In this document: piece after piece, positions 51,495-61,512 of the stretch
Position numbering within the stretch: position 1 is the first letter of the stretch
Layout of the letters: every line of letters begins with the position of its first letter
Assembly (NCBI GenBank): GCA_002711845.1
Contig: PASF01000008.1
Location: 62,001 to 126,000, forward strand
Source of the DNA: Gammaproteobacteria bacterium
Lineage (GTDB): Bacteria > Pseudomonadota > Gammaproteobacteria > Pseudomonadales > Pseudohongiellaceae
Direction: 5' to 3'
Length of the DNA stretch: 64,000 nt
Position numbers and translations under genes: made by a program
Notes under the pieces: model-generated
Told to the model about the DNA's origin: nothing
Databases searched by the model: none
Seen by the model: only the letters and a program-made list of their open reading frames with translations

Positions 51495-53789
51495 ATGTTC
51501 GTAAACCGCAAGAAATTATCCATCATCGTACCTGCCCTGATGAGTTCAGCCCTGCTAACACTTGCCTCTGGCGGCCTCAGTGCCCAGGCGGAGTCCGCAG
51601 CGACTGAGACCAGCACCTTGCACTATTCCGATGTGGAAGAAATTATCGTTCGGGCATTGCCGTTGAGCCGCACCCGGCTGCAATCCGCGCAGCCGGTTGA
51701 TGTGATGGTCGGCGAGACGCTGGCAGACCGTCGCGGCATGACCCTGGGCGAAACCCTGCAGCAGCAGCCCGGCGTGCAGTCCAGTTTCTATGGGGCCGGC
51801 GCCGGCAGGCCTATCATCCGCGGCCTGGGCGGCCCCCGGGTACGCATCCTGGAAGATGGCCTGGCGACCGCTGACACCTCAACACAGAGTGACGACCATG
51901 CCGTCACTGTTGACCCCATGCTGATCGATCAGATCGAGATTCTGCGCGGGCCGGCAACTCTGCTGTATGGGTCCTCAGCCTCCGCCGGAGTGGTCAATAT
52001 CATCGACGGCCGGATTCCGGAACAGCGCGCCGAGGAACCGCTGACTGGCCGCTTTGAAGTACGGGGCGACAACGTTGCCGACGAACGCAGCGGCGTATTG
52101 AGACTTGATGGCGGCGCCGGCAACATTGCCTGGCATCTGGACGGTTCCTGGCGTGAGGCCGATGACTATCGCATCCCGGGCGAGGCACGCTTTGGTGAAG
52201 ACCCTGAGCACGACGATCATGATCACGAAGATGAAGATCATGAAGACGAACATCACGATGACGAACACGCTGACAGCAACCGGTTGTTTAACAGCTTTGT
52301 TGAATCCCAGTCCGGGACTGCTGGCCTGAGCTGGATTGGCGAGCGCGGCTTTATCGGAGGTTCGTTCCGCGCCTTCAACTCCGAATACGGCATCCCAGCA
52401 CCGCATTTCCATGCCGAAGAAGAGCACGACCATGACGAAGACCATGCCGAGGAAGATCACGGTGATGAAGAACATGGCGAAGAGGAAGAATTCGCCTACA
52501 TCGACATGGAACAGCGCAGCTGGGACGTGAAGGCAGGTCTTGATGCACCCATGCGTGGTATCAGCCGCGCAACATTCCGCCTGGGTTACAACGACTACAC
52601 CCACCGTGAGATCGAGATGGCAGGCCTGCATGATGATGATCATGATGAAGAGCATGCCGATGAAGAACCACACGCGCATGAAGAGGGCACCCTGTTCGAT
52701 GTGCAGACCCTGCAAAGCAGACTGTCATTCGAAACCATGCCCATCTGGGGCTGGGAAGGTGCATTGGGTCTGCAGCTTGAACGTGAAGACTTCAAAGCCG
52801 AAGGGGCCGAAGCGTTTGTCCCGAACAACGAAACCCGCTCCACCGGTGTGTTTGTGCTTCAGGAACGTCAGTGGGACGCCTTTACGCTCAGTCTTGGTGC
52901 ACGCTTCGAGAACACCAAAGTCAGTTTGCGTGGCCATGACGACCATGACGATCACGATGAAGATCACGATGAAGATCACGGCGACGAGCACGGCCACGAC
53001 GCCTTTGCAGACGTGGACAGCCGCACGTTCCGCAATGTTTCGGCCAGCATTGGCGGTATTTACGAGTTCAACGATACCTGGCAGGCATCGGTTAACTTCT
53101 CACGGGTCCAGCGAGCGCCGTCGCAAACCGAACTGTTTGCCGACGGCCCCCACCTGGCCACCTTCACGTACGAAGAAGGCAATGCCGGACTGCGCACGGA
53201 AACCGCCAAGGCCTGGGACCTGACACTGCACCGTCATGCTGACTTTTTCGATTTTGAAATCAGCGTGTTCCGCAAGGACGTGGCCGACTTTATTTACCTG
53301 GCCACCACCGACGAGGTTGAGCTGGGTTTTCCCGTGCGTGAAACCGAACAACAGGACGCCGAGTTCACCGGCATGGAAGTGCAGGGCGTCTGGCAACTGT
53401 TCACCAACGACTGGGGACACTTCGATCTGCATGCCGGTTACGATCGGGTCAATGCCCAGCTGGCGGACAACAGCTACCTGCCGCGCATCTCTCCGGAACG
53501 CGTCAGTGGTGGCGTCGACTGGCACCTGGGCAGCTGGCGCGGCGGCCTGGACGTATACCGTATGATGGAGCAGGACAAGGTGCCGGCATTGGAGACGCCC
53601 ACCCCGGGCTATACCATGGTGAACCTGCGCGTCGCCTACGAATTTGACATCGGCAGCAGCACCCTGGAGGCGTTTATTCAGGGTCGTAACCTGGGTAATG
53701 AAGAGGCCAGGGTGGCCACCTCCTACCTGCGTGACTACGCCCCCTTGCCGGGCCGTAACGTGATCATGGGTATCCGCGGACGGTTCTGA
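51495..53789 (+). CDS. TonB-dependent outer-membrane receptor, probable zinc uptake (ZnuD-like)
   Basis: A 764-aa outer-membrane receptor with signal peptide (ALMSSALLTLASGGLSAQA). The TonB box-like IIVRALPL lies near residue 50. The plug domain (about 60-170) has GRPIIRGLGGPRVRILEDG and the rest is a 22-strand barrel ending in Phe. Four segments are extremely rich in His, Asp and Glu: about 234-262, 302-333, 378-398 and 480-502. These are probably extracellular loops that collect Zn2+ or another divalent metal, as in ZnuD. An AT-rich dyad precedes the gene. Copper or nickel cannot be excluded. Confidence 0.9.
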   Translation: MFVNRKKLSIIVPALMSSALLTLASGGLSAQAESAATETSTLHYSDVEEIIVRALPLSRTRLQSAQPVDVMVGETLADRRGMTLGETLQQQPGVQSSFYGAGAGRPIIRGLGGPRVRILEDGLATADTSTQSDDHAVTVDPMLIDQIEILRGPATLLYGSSASAGVVNIIDGRIPEQRAEEPLTGRFEVRGDNVADERSGVLRLDGGAGNIAWHLDGSWREADDYRIPGEARFGEDPEHDDHDHEDEDHEDEHHDDEHADSNRLFNSFVESQSGTAGLSWIGERGFIGGSFRAFNSEYGIPAPHFHAEEEHDHDEDHAEEDHGDEEHGEEEEFAYIDMEQRSWDVKAGLDAPMRGISRATFRLGYNDYTHREIEMAGLHDDDHDEEHADEEPHAHEEGTLFDVQTLQSRLSFETMPIWGWEGALGLQLEREDFKAEGAEAFVPNNETRSTGVFVLQERQWDAFTLSLGARFENTKVSLRGHDDHDDHDEDHDEDHGDEHGHDAFADVDSRTFRNVSASIGGIYEFNDTWQASVNFSRVQRAPSQTELFADGPHLATFTYEEGNAGLRTETAKAWDLTLHRHADFFDFEISVFRKDVADFIYLATTDEVELGFPVRETEQQDAEFTGMEVQGVWQLFTNDWGHFDLHAGYDRVNAQLADNSYLPRISPERVSGGVDWHLGSWRGGLDVYRMMEQDKVPALETPTPGYTMVNLRVAYEFDIGSSTLEAFIQGRNLGNEEARVATSYLRDYAPLPGRNVIMGIRGRF
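52190..53001 (+). repeat. Reiterated GAC/GAT/CAT/CAC/GAA codon tracts in the receptor gene
   Basis: Four tracts (about 52196-52280, 52400-52494, 52628-52688, 52934-53001) consist almost only of Asp, Glu and His codons. The last includes two exact tandem copies of GATCACGATGAA. Such tracts can change length by slippage without frameshift when units are multiples of three. Confidence 0.75.
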
Positions 53790-53908
53790 CCACACCCCGG
53801 GAAAGCCGATTGAGGCCTGGTCAACGCCGTCAGTCCACTTTCTGGCAAGAAGCTTGCTTGTTTAACTAAAAAGCAGGACGATTGCTGGAGTGACTGGCGG
53901 GGTTGAAC

Positions 53909-55363
53909 ATGATCTGTGATTTTCTGATAATCGGTGGCGACGGTGACCTGGCGTTCCGGAAACTGTACCCGGCGCTCTATCATCTGGATCTGGATCAGTG
54001 CCTGCCTGACTGTCTGAAAATCATCAGTGTCTCCCGCACCCGGCATACTGCCCGGGCATTCTCGCAAAAGACCCGACAGATGTTGTCAGAGCAACTGGGC
54101 GGCAGAAAACCCGATGCTGCCACCTGGCAACGTTTCAATAACAGACTGACTCATCATGCACTGGATGCCAGTAACGAAGCAGAACTGTCTGCGCTGGCGC
54201 GCAAGGTATTTACCGATCCCGAGCGTGATCTGGTTACCTACCTGGCGACGCCGCCGGGCATTTTTGCGCCGGTGTGCCAGTCGCTGTGGGCCGTCGGGCT
54301 GGTGCGCGCCAATATGCGCCTGGTCATTGAAAAACCGCTGGGCAGCAGCCGCGAAAGCTTTGTCGCCATTAACGACAGCCTGACCGATATCTTCAACGAA
54401 CATCAGATCTACCGCATTGATCATTACCTGGGCAAGGAAACGGTGCAGAACCTGCTGACCCTGCGCTTTGCCAACGCGCTGTTTGAACCGCTGTGGAGCA
54501 ATAACTACATAGACCATGTGCAGATCACGGCAGCTGAAACCATCGGCACCGGTGGACGCTGGCCATTTTATGATGAAGCCGGCGCCTTGCGGGATATGAT
54601 GCAGAATCATCTGATGCAGTTGCTGTGCCTGCTCGCCATGGAGCCGCCGGCGTCACTGGATGCCCGGGCAGTGCACGATGAAAAACTCAAGGTATTACGC
54701 AGCCTGGCACCGCTGACCGGACGTGATGTCACTGACAATACAGTCAGGGGCCAATACACTGCCGGGACTGTCGACAAGCACTCAGTACCCTCCTATCAAA
54801 ACGAAGGTGATGCCACCGGACACTCGGGCACGGAAACCTTCGTCGCCATCAAGGCGTCCATCAATAACTGGCGATGGGCGGGTGTCCCATTTTACATGCG
54901 TACCGGCAAACGCATGCAGCGACGCTTCTGCGAGATTGTTGTGCAGTTCAAGAAACTGCCGCATGCCATTTTTCCGGATCAGGCACACCAGGACAGTGCC
55001 AACCGCCTGGTGATCCAACTGCAGCCGGAAGAGGGCATACGTCTCTACCTGCTCAACAAAGTGCCTGGCCTGGATGAAAGCTTCCCCATGGAGAACGTTT
55101 CACTGGACCTGTCCCTGTCCGAGGCCTTCACCGAGCGCCGGGTCCCGGAAGCCTACGAACGTCTGCTTTACGATGTCATGCGTTCGAATTCAACATTGTT
55201 CATGCGCGCTGATCAGGTAGAGGCGGCCTGGCAATGGGTTGATGATATTGCGGAAGGCTGGCAACAGCATAAACAAAAATCGTTGCCTTACATGGCAGGT
55301 TCCAATGGGCCTGCCGACAGCATCGCACTTATTGCCAGAGACGGCAGACGCTGGCAGGATTGA
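53909..55363 (+). CDS. zwf: Glucose-6-phosphate 1-dehydrogenase
   Basis: A 484-aa NADP-dependent enzyme converting glucose-6-phosphate to 6-phosphogluconolactone. The dinucleotide loop is GGDGDLAFRKLYPAL (usual GASGDLA), and the active-site motif is YRIDHYLGKETVQN. Length is typical. ATG 53909 is used; a TTG two codons upstream is possible. It leads the operon zwf-pgl-edd-eda. No HexR or Glk gene is in the window and I could not identify a HexR site in the 119-base leader. Confidence 0.95.
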   Translation: MICDFLIIGGDGDLAFRKLYPALYHLDLDQCLPDCLKIISVSRTRHTARAFSQKTRQMLSEQLGGRKPDAATWQRFNNRLTHHALDASNEAELSALARKVFTDPERDLVTYLATPPGIFAPVCQSLWAVGLVRANMRLVIEKPLGSSRESFVAINDSLTDIFNEHQIYRIDHYLGKETVQNLLTLRFANALFEPLWSNNYIDHVQITAAETIGTGGRWPFYDEAGALRDMMQNHLMQLLCLLAMEPPASLDARAVHDEKLKVLRSLAPLTGRDVTDNTVRGQYTAGTVDKHSVPSYQNEGDATGHSGTETFVAIKASINNWRWAGVPFYMRTGKRMQRRFCEIVVQFKKLPHAIFPDQAHQDSANRLVIQLQPEEGIRLYLLNKVPGLDESFPMENVSLDLSLSEAFTERRVPEAYERLLYDVMRSNSTLFMRADQVEAAWQWVDDIAEGWQQHKQKSLPYMAGSNGPADSIALIARDGRRWQD

Positions 55364-55385
55364 TCTGTAGGACAGGAGCAAGCAG

Positions 55386-56102
55386 ATGTGGGAGATGCAT
55401 GAATACCGAAACCAGGCCGCAGTGCTGGAGGCATTGACCGCAAAACTTGGCCAGTGTGTCAGCGACTGCGTGAGCACGCGAGGCAAGGCCTCCATCGCGC
55501 TGTCTGGCGGCAGCACGCCGCAAATGCTCTACCAGCAACTGTCACACCAGGTATTGCCCTGGCAGTCCGTCACGGTGAGTCTGGCTGATGAACGTTGGGT
55601 TGACGACGTCCATCCGCAGTCCAATGCCAGGCTGATCAAGAGCAGCCTGATTCAGCACGAAGCGCGGCGTGCTCATTTTGTCGGCATGAAAACCTCGCAT
55701 ACTGATGCGTTTGCGGCGGCCAACAGTCTGAGCGCTATTCTGGCCCGCCAGACCCTGCCTCTGGACCTGGTTGTGTTGGGCATGGGCCTGGACGGCCATA
55801 CCGCATCTTTGTTCCCAAACGCCCTAGGACTGGAGATGGCATTGTCTGACACCTGCCGCCAGGTCTGCTGTGCCATTCAGCCGCTGCCAGACGCAGACGA
55901 ACCGGCACCGCTGGCCAGGATGACGCTGAGTCTCAACACCATCCTGGCTGCCCACCAACGCATACTGTATATCCGCGGCGCAGCCAAGCGTCAGGTGCTG
56001 GAACAGGCCCTGACGCCAGGTTCGTCGACAGACATGCCAGTGCGCGCAGTGCTGCACAATAACCCGACGTTGACCGAGATTTATTATGCCCCAGACGATT
56101 AA
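55386..56102 (+). CDS. pgl: 6-phosphogluconolactonase
   Basis: A 238-aa lactonase of the NagB-like fold. Motifs: SGGSTPQMLYQQL, SLADERWVDD, and GMGLDGHTASLFP, which carries the catalytic His. It hydrolyses 6-phosphogluconolactone from Zwf. The ribosome site AGGACAGGAG is 10-20 bases before the start. It overlaps edd by 17 bases. Confidence 0.95.
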   Translation: MWEMHEYRNQAAVLEALTAKLGQCVSDCVSTRGKASIALSGGSTPQMLYQQLSHQVLPWQSVTVSLADERWVDDVHPQSNARLIKSSLIQHEARRAHFVGMKTSHTDAFAAANSLSAILARQTLPLDLVVLGMGLDGHTASLFPNALGLEMALSDTCRQVCCAIQPLPDADEPAPLARMTLSLNTILAAHQRILYIRGAAKRQVLEQALTPGSSTDMPVRAVLHNNPTLTEIYYAPDD

Positions 56103-57915
56103 CCCGACCGTTGCCGCCATCACCGAGCAAATAAGAACCCGCAGTCAGCCGACACGGCAAGCGTACCTGCGCAACGCGCAGCGCACCATGACCAGGTTCC
56201 CGCCGCGCAAGACCCTGTCGTGCGGTAATATCGCTCATGCCTTTGCAGCCTGTGCGCCAGCGGACAAAACCCGAATCGCCGGCATGCAATCCGCCAACCT
56301 GGGCATCGTCACCGCCTACAATGACATGTTGTCCGCGCACCAGCCTCTGCAAACCTATCCTGACATCATCAAGGCCGCCGCCGCAGCAGCAGACTGCACG
56401 GCCCAGGTCGCGGGTGGCGTGCCGGCCATGTGCGATGGCGTGACACAGGGTCAACCGGGCATGGAACTGAGCCTGTTCAGCCGCGAGGTCATCGCCATGG
56501 CAACCGCTGTTAGTCTCAGCCACAATGTGTTTGATGGCATTCTGTGCCTGGGCGTCTGCGACAAGATCGTGCCGGGCTTGTTGATTGGCGCTCTGCAATT
56601 TGGTCATTTGCCCGCAGGGTTTATTCCTGCCGGCCCGATGGGGCCGGGTGTCCCCAATAAAACCAAAGCTGAGGTACGGCAACGTTATGCCCAGGGCAGT
56701 GCCGGGCGCGAAGAATTACTGGCCGTGGAATCGGGGTCGTATCACAGCCCTGGTACCTGCAATTTTTACGGCACCGCCAACAGCAATCAGGTGATGGTGG
56801 AAATGCTGGGTGTACAGCTGCCCGGCGCGTCCTTTGTCAACCCTGATGACCCGCTCCGCGAGGCCTTGACCCGAGAGACTGTGCGCCGGGTACTGGCCGC
56901 CACAGCACTGGGCGACAAACCCATGCCGCTGACAGAACTGATCTGTGAAGCTTCGCTGGTGAATGCGGCCGTGGCACTGCTCGCCAGTGGCGGATCGACC
57001 AATCACACCCTGCACCTGGTGGCCATCGCGCGCGCCGCCGGCATTATCCTGACCTGGCAAGACCTGGACGAACTGTCCCATGTCACGCCGCTGCTGGCCC
57101 GGGTTTACCCGAACGGCGAAGCCGACGTCAATGCCTTTCAGCAGGCCGGCGGCATGGCCTACCTGGTCCGCGAGCTGCGCGCTGCCGGCTTGCTCAATGA
57201 GCAGGTCCGCAGCCTGGTGGGAGAGGGCATGGCCATGTATGCCAAAAAACCAGAGCTGACTGCCAGCGGGGGGGTGCAATGGGTTGACTACCATGCACCC
57301 TCACATCGCCTTGATGTGCTCCGGCCTGCCAGTGATGCGTTTTCTGCGCACGGCGGCCTGAAGCTGATTCACGGCAATCTGGGTGAGGGTGTGGTAAAAA
57401 CGTCAGCGGTCAGGCCCGAGCATCAGCACATCACGGCACCCTGTCGGGTATTCGACAGTCAGGAAGACATGGTCGCCGCATTCAAGGCAGGCGAGCTGCA
57501 GCAGGACGTTATTGCGGTGGTGCGCTTTCAGGGACCCAAGGCCAACGGCATGCCCGAGCTGCATCAGTTGACGCCCTGCCTGGGCGCATTGCAGGATCAG
57601 GGTTTCCAGGTTGCCCTGGTGACCGATGGTCGGATGTCCGGCGCGTCGGGCAAAGTGGCCGCCGCCATCCACATGAGTCCTGAAGCAGCCGATGGTGGTC
57701 CGCTGGCAAAGCTGCGTGACGGAGACCTGCTGTCACTGGACGCCGGTACCGGGCTGCTGAAAGTATTGCTGGATGACGACGTACTGCAGGCACGTGAAGA
57801 TGCCATTTTCAGTCCGGATCAGGACATGCTGCCGGACAGCCTGGGGCGAGGGCTTTTCGCCACCTTCAGACAGGCGGCCGGCGTGGCGCACGACGGCGCG
57901 TCGGTTTTTAAATAA
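56086..57915 (+). CDS. edd: 6-phosphogluconate dehydratase
   Basis: A 609-aa IlvD/Edd-family [4Fe-4S] dehydratase, making KDPG. Cluster-binding and active-site segments: [45 protein letters not shown], and [14 protein letters not shown] near the C-terminus. Length is typical of Edd rather than IlvD. It starts inside the end of pgl and is followed 30 bases later by eda. Confidence 0.96.
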   Translation: MPQTINPTVAAITEQIRTRSQPTRQAYLRNAQRTMTRFPPRKTLSCGNIAHAFAACAPADKTRIAGMQSANLGIVTAYNDMLSAHQPLQTYPDIIKAAAAAADCTAQVAGGVPAMCDGVTQGQPGMELSLFSREVIAMATAVSLSHNVFDGILCLGVCDKIVPGLLIGALQFGHLPAGFIPAGPMGPGVPNKTKAEVRQRYAQGSAGREELLAVESGSYHSPGTCNFYGTANSNQVMVEMLGVQLPGASFVNPDDPLREALTRETVRRVLAATALGDKPMPLTELICEASLVNAAVALLASGGSTNHTLHLVAIARAAGIILTWQDLDELSHVTPLLARVYPNGEADVNAFQQAGGMAYLVRELRAAGLLNEQVRSLVGEGMAMYAKKPELTASGGVQWVDYHAPSHRLDVLRPASDAFSAHGGLKLIHGNLGEGVVKTSAVRPEHQHITAPCRVFDSQEDMVAAFKAGELQQDVIAVVRFQGPKANGMPELHQLTPCLGALQDQGFQVALVTDGRMSGASGKVAAAIHMSPEAADGGPLAKLRDGDLLSLDAGTGLLKVLLDDDVLQAREDAIFSPDQDMLPDSLGRGLFATFRQAAGVAHDGASVFK

Positions 57916-57945
57916 TCAACCACATCACCCGGGAGTCAAAAGCAG

Positions 57946-58587
57946 ATGTCAGATATGCGTGAACGGCTCAGCCACCTGACTATTTTGCCGGTGCTGGTGG
58001 TCAATACCGAAGAAGAGGCCATCGGCATCAGCCAGGCCCTGTTCGATGCCGGTATCACCGCCGTGGAAATCACCTTGCGCACCCCCGTCGCACTGGACGC
58101 CATCCGGGCGGTAAAGCAGGCACTGCCAGGACTCAGCGTCGCTGCCGGCACCATCACCTGTGTCGCGGATATGGAAGCGGTGGCCCATGCCGACGTTGAT
58201 TTCGCGGTCAGTCCGGGGCTCACCCGCAGCCTGGCGGAATGCGCAGCGGCACTGGAGCTGCCATTTCTGCCAGGCGTCAGCACTGCGTCGGAAGTGCTTG
58301 GCGGGTTGGAGCTGGGTTTCGACTGTTTCAAGCTGTTTCCGGCCTCTGCCTGCGGCGGCCCAGCCTTGCTCAAGGCGTTATCAGCCCCGCTGGCCGGGGT
58401 CAGCTTTTGCCCCACCGGTGGCATCAACGCCGGCAATGCCAGTGACTACCTGGCCTTGCCCAATGTGTTGTGTGTGGGTGGGTCCTGGATGCTGCAGGCC
58501 GACATTGTCGCTGCCGGTGACTGGGTGTCCATCCGCAACAGCACCCGTGACAGTCTGGCGCATCTGTCGCGTTTTCAGAGCGCCTGA
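57946..58587 (+). CDS. eda: KDPG / KHG aldolase
   Basis: A 213-aa class I aldolase splitting 2-keto-3-deoxy-6-phosphogluconate into pyruvate and glyceraldehyde-3-phosphate. The catalytic Glu is in AVEITLRTP and the Schiff-base Lys in FDCFKLFPAS. Phosphate-binding GGINAGNASDYL is also present. CGGGAG precedes the ATG. It completes the Entner-Doudoroff route encoded upstream. Confidence 0.96.
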   Translation: MSDMRERLSHLTILPVLVVNTEEEAIGISQALFDAGITAVEITLRTPVALDAIRAVKQALPGLSVAAGTITCVADMEAVAHADVDFAVSPGLTRSLAECAAALELPFLPGVSTASEVLGGLELGFDCFKLFPASACGGPALLKALSAPLAGVSFCPTGGINAGNASDYLALPNVLCVGGSWMLQADIVAAGDWVSIRNSTRDSLAHLSRFQSA

Positions 58588-58606
58588 CCACTGTTCCGAC
58601 ATCCGA

Positions 58607-59767
58607 TCACTCGGTCAACCACTCACTGCGGCAGCCTGACGGCGCGCTGATCGGGTTGCAGCGGGCAACACCCTCAGTGTCGGGTAGCACGACCTGGTAA
58701 TCCGAACCCAGCGGGGAAGGTTCAACATAGTCGGTACTGATATATTGGGCGCCGCTGGCCAACGCCTGCTCGCGGCGGGGGGTATCGCCGGTGCGGGCTT
58801 CATGGCTGGGCACATCAGAGCGGGTCCGTATCAGGTAGCCTTGCGCCGCATACTGGCTGATGGCATTGGCATCAGCCAGGACATTGTTCATTTTGAGAAA
58901 CGCGGAGGCAGGGTGTCCAGGCATCGCGCTGACAAACAACGCACGTCCGGCCAGAACCGATGATCGCGACAGATAATCAGTCAGGTGGCGCCCGGTGTTA
59001 TCAAGGGCAAAAAGGACCTTGCCACGACTGTCCGCCAACGTCGGCCAGCCACGCGCCATAACCGCGGCATTGAGGGAATCGTCGTCGCCACGGACATCAT
59101 CCGGGGTTATGACGTGGTCACGATCGAAGACCTGCCATATTTCATCATCGACCGTGAAAATATTGTCAGCGTCGATGGTCTGCGGTGTCGTGTAGGTCAG
59201 CGGCCCCCAGTCCTGGCGTGCGGAATCCTTGAGCTCCAGCATGATCATGATGGGTAGATGCGAGGGATTTTGCGCCGACCAGTCGCGGATTTGCGTCAGG
59301 CAGGTTATCAGAGTCAAACAGGTACTGCGGTAGTCCAGATCCTGTGAATGCAACACTTTCAGGCCCGGCGCATCCATCACCGCACGATGTCGTGTCAGCT
59401 CCGGGTCATCAATCAGCAGACCGCCGGCCGGCTGCGAATACAGGCCACCGTCGGGATCGGCGAATACATCCAGTTCAAATTGTCTGATGCCGAGCATCTC
59501 CAGCTGTTCGGGCAAGGGCCGATGCTGATAGCTGATGTCGTCAGCCCAGCCGTCACGGTATTCGTTCAGCAGCGTGATTAATGCCGGCGCCGGAAAACGT
59601 TTATAGCTGTTATGCGTGCCCAGCACCTGAATATGGTTCAGGCGCAAACACCGGTCAGCATTGTCTGCGGAGATGGTGGCACATTGCCCGGGCTCGGCGC
59701 CCAGGATGACAGAAGGCAAAGGTAACAGCAGCGCCCCGGCGAGCAGGGCGGGCAGGGTGATGTTCAT
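58607..59767 (-). CDS. Secreted Ca2+-dependent PI-PLC-like phosphodiesterase
   Basis: A 386-aa exported protein (signal LLAGALLLPLPSVILGAE) of the PLC-like phosphodiesterase fold, close to the Ca2+-dependent phosphoinositide phospholipase C family. Catalytic features are LGTHNSYK (His), IRQFELDVFADPDGG, VLHSQDLDYRSTC (second His) and IMLELKDSARQDWGP. Cys pairs (C29/C40, CLTLITC, CNPISAPSGC) suggest disulfides. The substrate may be phosphatidylinositol or another glycerophosphodiester lipid. GAGGA precedes the ATG. It is 20 bases from the eda stop, convergent. Confidence 0.88.
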   Translation of the reverse strand: MNITLPALLAGALLLPLPSVILGAEPGQCATISADNADRCLRLNHIQVLGTHNSYKRFPAPALITLLNEYRDGWADDISYQHRPLPEQLEMLGIRQFELDVFADPDGGLYSQPAGGLLIDDPELTRHRAVMDAPGLKVLHSQDLDYRSTCLTLITCLTQIRDWSAQNPSHLPIMIMLELKDSARQDWGPLTYTTPQTIDADNIFTVDDEIWQVFDRDHVITPDDVRGDDDSLNAAVMARGWPTLADSRGKVLFALDNTGRHLTDYLSRSSVLAGRALFVSAMPGHPASAFLKMNNVLADANAISQYAAQGYLIRTRSDVPSHEARTGDTPRREQALASGAQYISTDYVEPSPLGSDYQVVLPDTEGVARCNPISAPSGCRSEWLTE

Positions 59768-59809
59768 GACGCGTCCTCGGTCAGATGTCTGTGCGTCGAG
59801 TCTGCGACG

Positions 59810-61276
59810 TCAAGAAGACGGTTTCATGACAGCCGCAATAACCGGCTCATCTTCAACACGCGCGATGCGCAGTCGGGCCCAGGCAAATAACAGCGTCATG
59901 GCTGGGCTCAACAGGCAAAAGAAGGCCCAGGGTGCATACGCCAGGGTGGCAACACCCAGAACACTGGCATGATAGGCACCACAGGTATTCCAGGGCACCA
60001 GGACCGATGTGACTGTGCCGGTGTCTTCCAGGGTGCGGCTCAGATTCTGCGGCGCCAGCCCGCGTTTACGATAGGCTTCCGTGAACATACGGCCAGGCAC
60101 CACAATTGACAGATACTGGTCGGACGCCGACACGTTGGTCACCGCGCAGGTCGCCCCGGTCGCCGTTACCAGCCCGGCATCAGAGCGCACCCGGCTGATC
60201 AGCGCCTGGGTGATGCGGGCCAGAAAGCCACCGGCCTCCATCGCGCCGCCAAACACCATGGCTGACAGAATCAGCCAGATGGTATTAAGCATACCGGCCA
60301 TGCCACCGGTACTGAGCAACTCATCCAGTACCATATCGCCGGATACAATCGCCGTGCTGCCATACAGCGCCTGCATCACGCTTTGATACAGCCCGCCGCT
60401 GGACTGGGCCAGTTCTGCCAATACCGGCTGCTGAAACAGCACCGCACACACGATCCCGGCCAGGGCACCCATGAACAGTGATGGCAGGGCCGCCACTTTT
60501 TTGATGATGAGGAAAATGACCCCCATCGGCACCAGCAACAGGAGCGGTGACACACTGAAACGTTCGTCAATCAGCGCCCGGTAACGCTCGGTATCGTTGA
60601 CATCAACGGCATTAGCGCCCATGAACAGACCCAGTATGAAATACACCAACAGGGTAATGATGATGGAGGGCAGGGCCGTCAGACTGAGGTAGCGGATATG
60701 GGTAAACAGATCCACACCGCTGACACCCGATGCCAGATTGGTGGTATCAGACAGCGGGGACATCTTGTCGCCAAAATAGGCGCCGGAGACAATGGCACCG
60801 GCTACCAGGCCCGGGTTAAGGCCCATCGCGTAGCCAATACTCATCAACGCCACACCGAGTGTGGCCGAGGTCGACCACGAGCTGCCAATCACCACCGCCG
60901 CAATCGCGGTAATCAGGCAGGCACTGGCCACAAAAAAAGTGGGGCTGAAAATTTGCAGGCCGTAGTAGATCATCGCCGGCACAATGCCACTGATCAGCCA
61001 GCTGCCGGTCAGCGCACCGACCATCAGCAGGATCAGCACCGCGGGCGTGGCTGCCTTGATGTTGTCGATAATCTTGTCCTGGATATCAGTCCAGGCTTCA
61101 CCCCGGCTCAGTCCCAATGCTGCGGCCAGTGCGGCGGCAATGATCAGGGCAGTCTGGTTGGCGCCGCCGAGTGAATCGTCACCGTACACGGCAACATTAT
61201 ATCCCAGCAGGGCAAACAGCACGAGCAGAGGAATGACGGACAGAAACAAAGAAGGGCTGGGGCGGGACGCTGTCAT
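59810..61276 (-). CDS. nhaC: NhaC-family Na+/H+ antiporter
   Basis: A 488-aa transporter of the NhaC family with about 11-12 helices. Diagnostic segments: GSSWSTSATLGVALMSIG, SGAYFGDKMSPLSDTTNLA and VTNVSASDQYLSIVVPGRM. The last two contain residues proposed for Na+ exchange. It may also act on amino acids, as some NhaC-like proteins do. It lies 42 bases upstream of the PI-PLC gene on the same strand. Confidence 0.92.
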   Translation of the reverse strand: MTASRPSPSLFLSVIPLLVLFALLGYNVAVYGDDSLGGANQTALIIAAALAAALGLSRGEAWTDIQDKIIDNIKAATPAVLILLMVGALTGSWLISGIVPAMIYYGLQIFSPTFFVASACLITAIAAVVIGSSWSTSATLGVALMSIGYAMGLNPGLVAGAIVSGAYFGDKMSPLSDTTNLASGVSGVDLFTHIRYLSLTALPSIIITLLVYFILGLFMGANAVDVNDTERYRALIDERFSVSPLLLLVPMGVIFLIIKKVAALPSLFMGALAGIVCAVLFQQPVLAELAQSSGGLYQSVMQALYGSTAIVSGDMVLDELLSTGGMAGMLNTIWLILSAMVFGGAMEAGGFLARITQALISRVRSDAGLVTATGATCAVTNVSASDQYLSIVVPGRMFTEAYRKRGLAPQNLSRTLEDTGTVTSVLVPWNTCGAYHASVLGVATLAYAPWAFFCLLSPAMTLLFAWARLRIARVEDEPVIAAVMKPSS

Positions 61277-61512
61277 CCGTCAATCGATCCTTTGGTTGTG
61301 GTTTTACCAACTTTAACCGGTTATGCAACAGAATCCCAGTCATCTTCGGAAAAATCCCGACGACTCAGGTGGTTGGGCGCAAAAACCACCAGGCTTGCCG
61401 AAAACATTCGACGATGGGCCGCCCGGCAACTTGTGTGCGCAGAAGCCCTGACTTATGCTGAGGCCCTCAACGCAATGATCAATTCGCGCACCCTCAGGGA
61501 GATGCAACGTAC

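Noticed and set aside
53790-53908. HexR operator before zwf
   Set aside because: TTGTTTAACTAAAA only faintly resembles the site; no convincing dyad.
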